A DNA stretch of 64,000 nt, taken from NCBI RefSeq assembly GCF_008017455.1, contig NZ_VRTY01000013.1:1-64000 (forward strand), in the 5' to 3' direction. The stretch is from Pontibacter qinzhouensis. GTDB taxonomy: Bacteria; Bacteroidota; Bacteroidia; Cytophagales; Hymenobacteraceae. Each line of letters begins with the position of its first letter. Position 1 is the stretch's first letter. The position numbers and the translations under genes were made by a program. Below are positions 62,757-64,000 of this stretch, piece by piece. Below the pieces are notes generated by a model that ran no database searches, was not told the DNA's origin, and worked only from the letters and a program-made list of their open reading frames with translations.

Positions 62757-64000
62757 CTAACTCAGAACAAAGAATGGTCCTCTATTATTTATATTATGTT
62801 GGCCTCTTGATAAGCCTTTGTAAGAATAAAAAGCTTCTTTTATTTTTTTATGCTCACTAAAGCTACTGACGTTCTTCAAATATTCCCTAATACTAATGTT
62901 CCCTGGGACACCGGCTATATCTTTATACAGTTTGTCTTTAATTTCATAGGGTAAAAACTCTAATTTGCTCTTGACTGTGGTTGTATATAACTTATTGGCC
63001 TCTTGATTAATCGCAGTCGGAGTCCACGATAAATTGGCAAGCGAATTAAGTTGGTGTGATCCAAATCCCGAACTTTGTTCCACTGTATGTTCCCACTGGT
63101 ACGCAGGATCATTATTAAACTGATGGCCACTTCTTCTATAATTTAACACTTTATTAGCATCCGGATAAGAGTCCCATTTTTCTCTGAACTTGGTATCGCT
63201 CTCTTTATTTAACTCTTCCAGTTCCTCAGGCGCAACAGGTAAGGCTTCTGCTGGTATTTTGGTATAGGCTGATCCGTATCCTAAGAATTTTCCGTAGTAT
63301 ATTCCGCCATTCTCATGTTTAGCTTTAAAGTCATACGTAAAATCTCCATTAGCTCCCGGTGTTAAGTCTTCTACCTGATAAGCTTTTTTACCCTGTTTTA
63401 TAAAATCACCAACTTGTATTGGTGGAGTTAATACGACCTTCTCTACATCATGCTCTGTAACTCCTACTTCTTCCAAAATCGCTATAATGCTATCTACCAA
63501 CTTGAAAATTTCTCTCTGAATTTCAGATTTTCTACTTTCATCTTTCTCCGCTTTTAATTCACTTTCTTTAGTTTTTATTTCCGCATGTTTAGTTACAGCA
63601 TTAGTAAGTTTTGTCTTGAATTTTGTTCTCTCCTTTTTCTGTTCTTCCGATAAGGACTCTTTGTGTTTGTCTAATTCAGCTCTTCTATCAGCTACAGCTG
63701 TTAGGAAATCTTTTTTCTCTGAAGCTACCATAAGCGATGGATTATCTTCGCTTCCTTCAAAGAATATAGTATGATTTGCTTTTCCCGCTTTAAAGACTTT
63801 CTTGAATCCAAGAAAACTCATAATTTTCTCTTTCACCTCCTGCACCTTCGCCACCAGGCTCTCCACCATTCCCACCAGCTTATCAATTACCCAGGTCAGG
63901 CCGACATCCACTTTCTCCCGCACCAGTTCCAGGGCATCGCGCAGGCGCTCGCTCAGGTTCAGGCCTACCTGGTTAGCCAGGAAACCGATAACCACCGGCA
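62757..64000 (-). CDS. C-terminal part of an eCIS-type effector with nuclease-like terminus (5' end outside window)
   Basis: About 414 residues are visible and the frame runs off the right edge; no true start lies in the window. Residues near the cut read VVIGFLANQVGLNLSERLRDALELVREKVDVGLTWVIDKLVGMVESL, a helix pattern typical of the segment after the DUF4157 core in eCIS cargo proteins. A charged coiled coil follows (AVADRRAELDKHKESLSEEQKKERTKF...EIKTKESELKAEKDESRKSEIQREI), then a linker. The last 150 residues contain SGHQFNNDPAYQWEHTVEQSSGFGSHQLNSLANLSWTPTAINQEANKLYTT, where EHxVEQ, a later Asn and the distal NQEANKLY resemble an HNH/His-Me-type nuclease site. It is probably a secreted toxin. 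The base composition of the terminal 1 kb is visibly more AT-rich than that of the adjacent genes. Confidence 0.75.
   Translation of the reverse strand, partial: PVVIGFLANQVGLNLSERLRDALELVREKVDVGLTWVIDKLVGMVESLVAKVQEVKEKIMSFLGFKKVFKAGKANHTIFFEGSEDNPSLMVASEKKDFLTAVADRRAELDKHKESLSEEQKKERTKFKTKLTNAVTKHAEIKTKESELKAEKDESRKSEIQREIFKLVDSIIAILEEVGVTEHDVEKVVLTPPIQVGDFIKQGKKAYQVEDLTPGANGDFTYDFKAKHENGGIYYGKFLGYGSAYTKIPAEALPVAPEELEELNKESDTKFREKWDSYPDANKVLNYRRSGHQFNNDPAYQWEHTVEQSSGFGSHQLNSLANLSWTPTAINQEANKLYTTTVKSKLEFLPYEIKDKLYKDIAGVPGNISIREYLKNVSSFSEHKKIKEAFYSYKGLSRGQHNINNRGPFFVLS

Overview
The window is chromosomal DNA of a Bacteroidota bacterium, most likely Cytophagales / Hymenobacteraceae (Pontibacter- or Adhaeribacter-like). 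The evidence is a SusC/SusD pair, DUF5723 and DUF3826 proteins, many lipoproteins, M13 peptidases and amidohydrolases of the Bacteroidota type, little use of purine-rich ribosome binding sites, and intergenic regions full of AT-rich phrase-like repeats. The family assignment is an impression from protein style, not from a search. No phage, plasmid or CRISPR array is visible. Layout, left to right. (1) 1-4 kb: a truncated cbb3-oxidase-type copper P-type ATPase (CcoI/FixI) under a perfect 20-bp CRP/FNR-type palindrome, and hemN: a low-oxygen respiration/haem locus. (2) 4-15 kb: small conserved proteins, a NarL-type two-component system, a TolB-like lipoprotein, two identical tRNA-Lys genes, an SDR oxidoreductase and RlmD. 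(3) 15.8-24.5 kb: a compact pectin-type polysaccharide utilisation locus (SusC, SusD, a protein with two DUF3826 copies, a PL1 pectate lyase). (4) 25.3-33.1 kb: HrpB helicase and a GreA/GreB-like factor, then three decayed genes (DinB-like, sulfotransferase, adenylylsulfate kinase), then an M13 metallopeptidase. (5) 33.4-36.7 kb: an outer-membrane DUF5723 protein, a lipoprotein and an IS3-type transposase remnant. (6) 37.0-48.6 kb: the most unusual locus. All genes are on the minus strand; in transcription order they are a von Willebrand-A-like lipoprotein, a small membrane protein, a tubulin/FtsZ-like GTPase, an actin/Hsp70-like (SrfB-like) 1144-residue protein, a membrane-anchored protein with a highly charged disordered middle, a MotA/ZorA-like channel protein with a long cytoplasmic tail, and a MotB/ZorB-like OmpA-family partner. 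This looks like an ion-driven stator combined with both actin-like and tubulin-like cytoskeletal ATPase/GTPase folds. A GIY-YIG nuclease gene framed by inverted 30-bp repeats sits inside it. (7) 49-60 kb: a metallo-beta-lactamase-fold hydrolase, a TonB-dependent receptor, a lipoprotein and two amidohydrolase-family proteins. (8) 60.7-64 kb: the tail of an extracellular contractile injection system (eCIS) gene set: an AAA+ ATPase, a small charged protein, and the C-terminal part of a large protein with a nuclease-like terminus that runs off the right edge. Overlaid on all this are several dispersed intergenic repeat families. The main one (family R here, about 60 bp, 20 copies seen) occupies most gene gaps and never lies inside a confident CDS. 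Others are a 97-bp GC-rich element (D), a 25-bp element (C), a CTCGCAGG/CTGCGAGG element (B), and the 30-bp element flanking the GIY-YIG gene (E).
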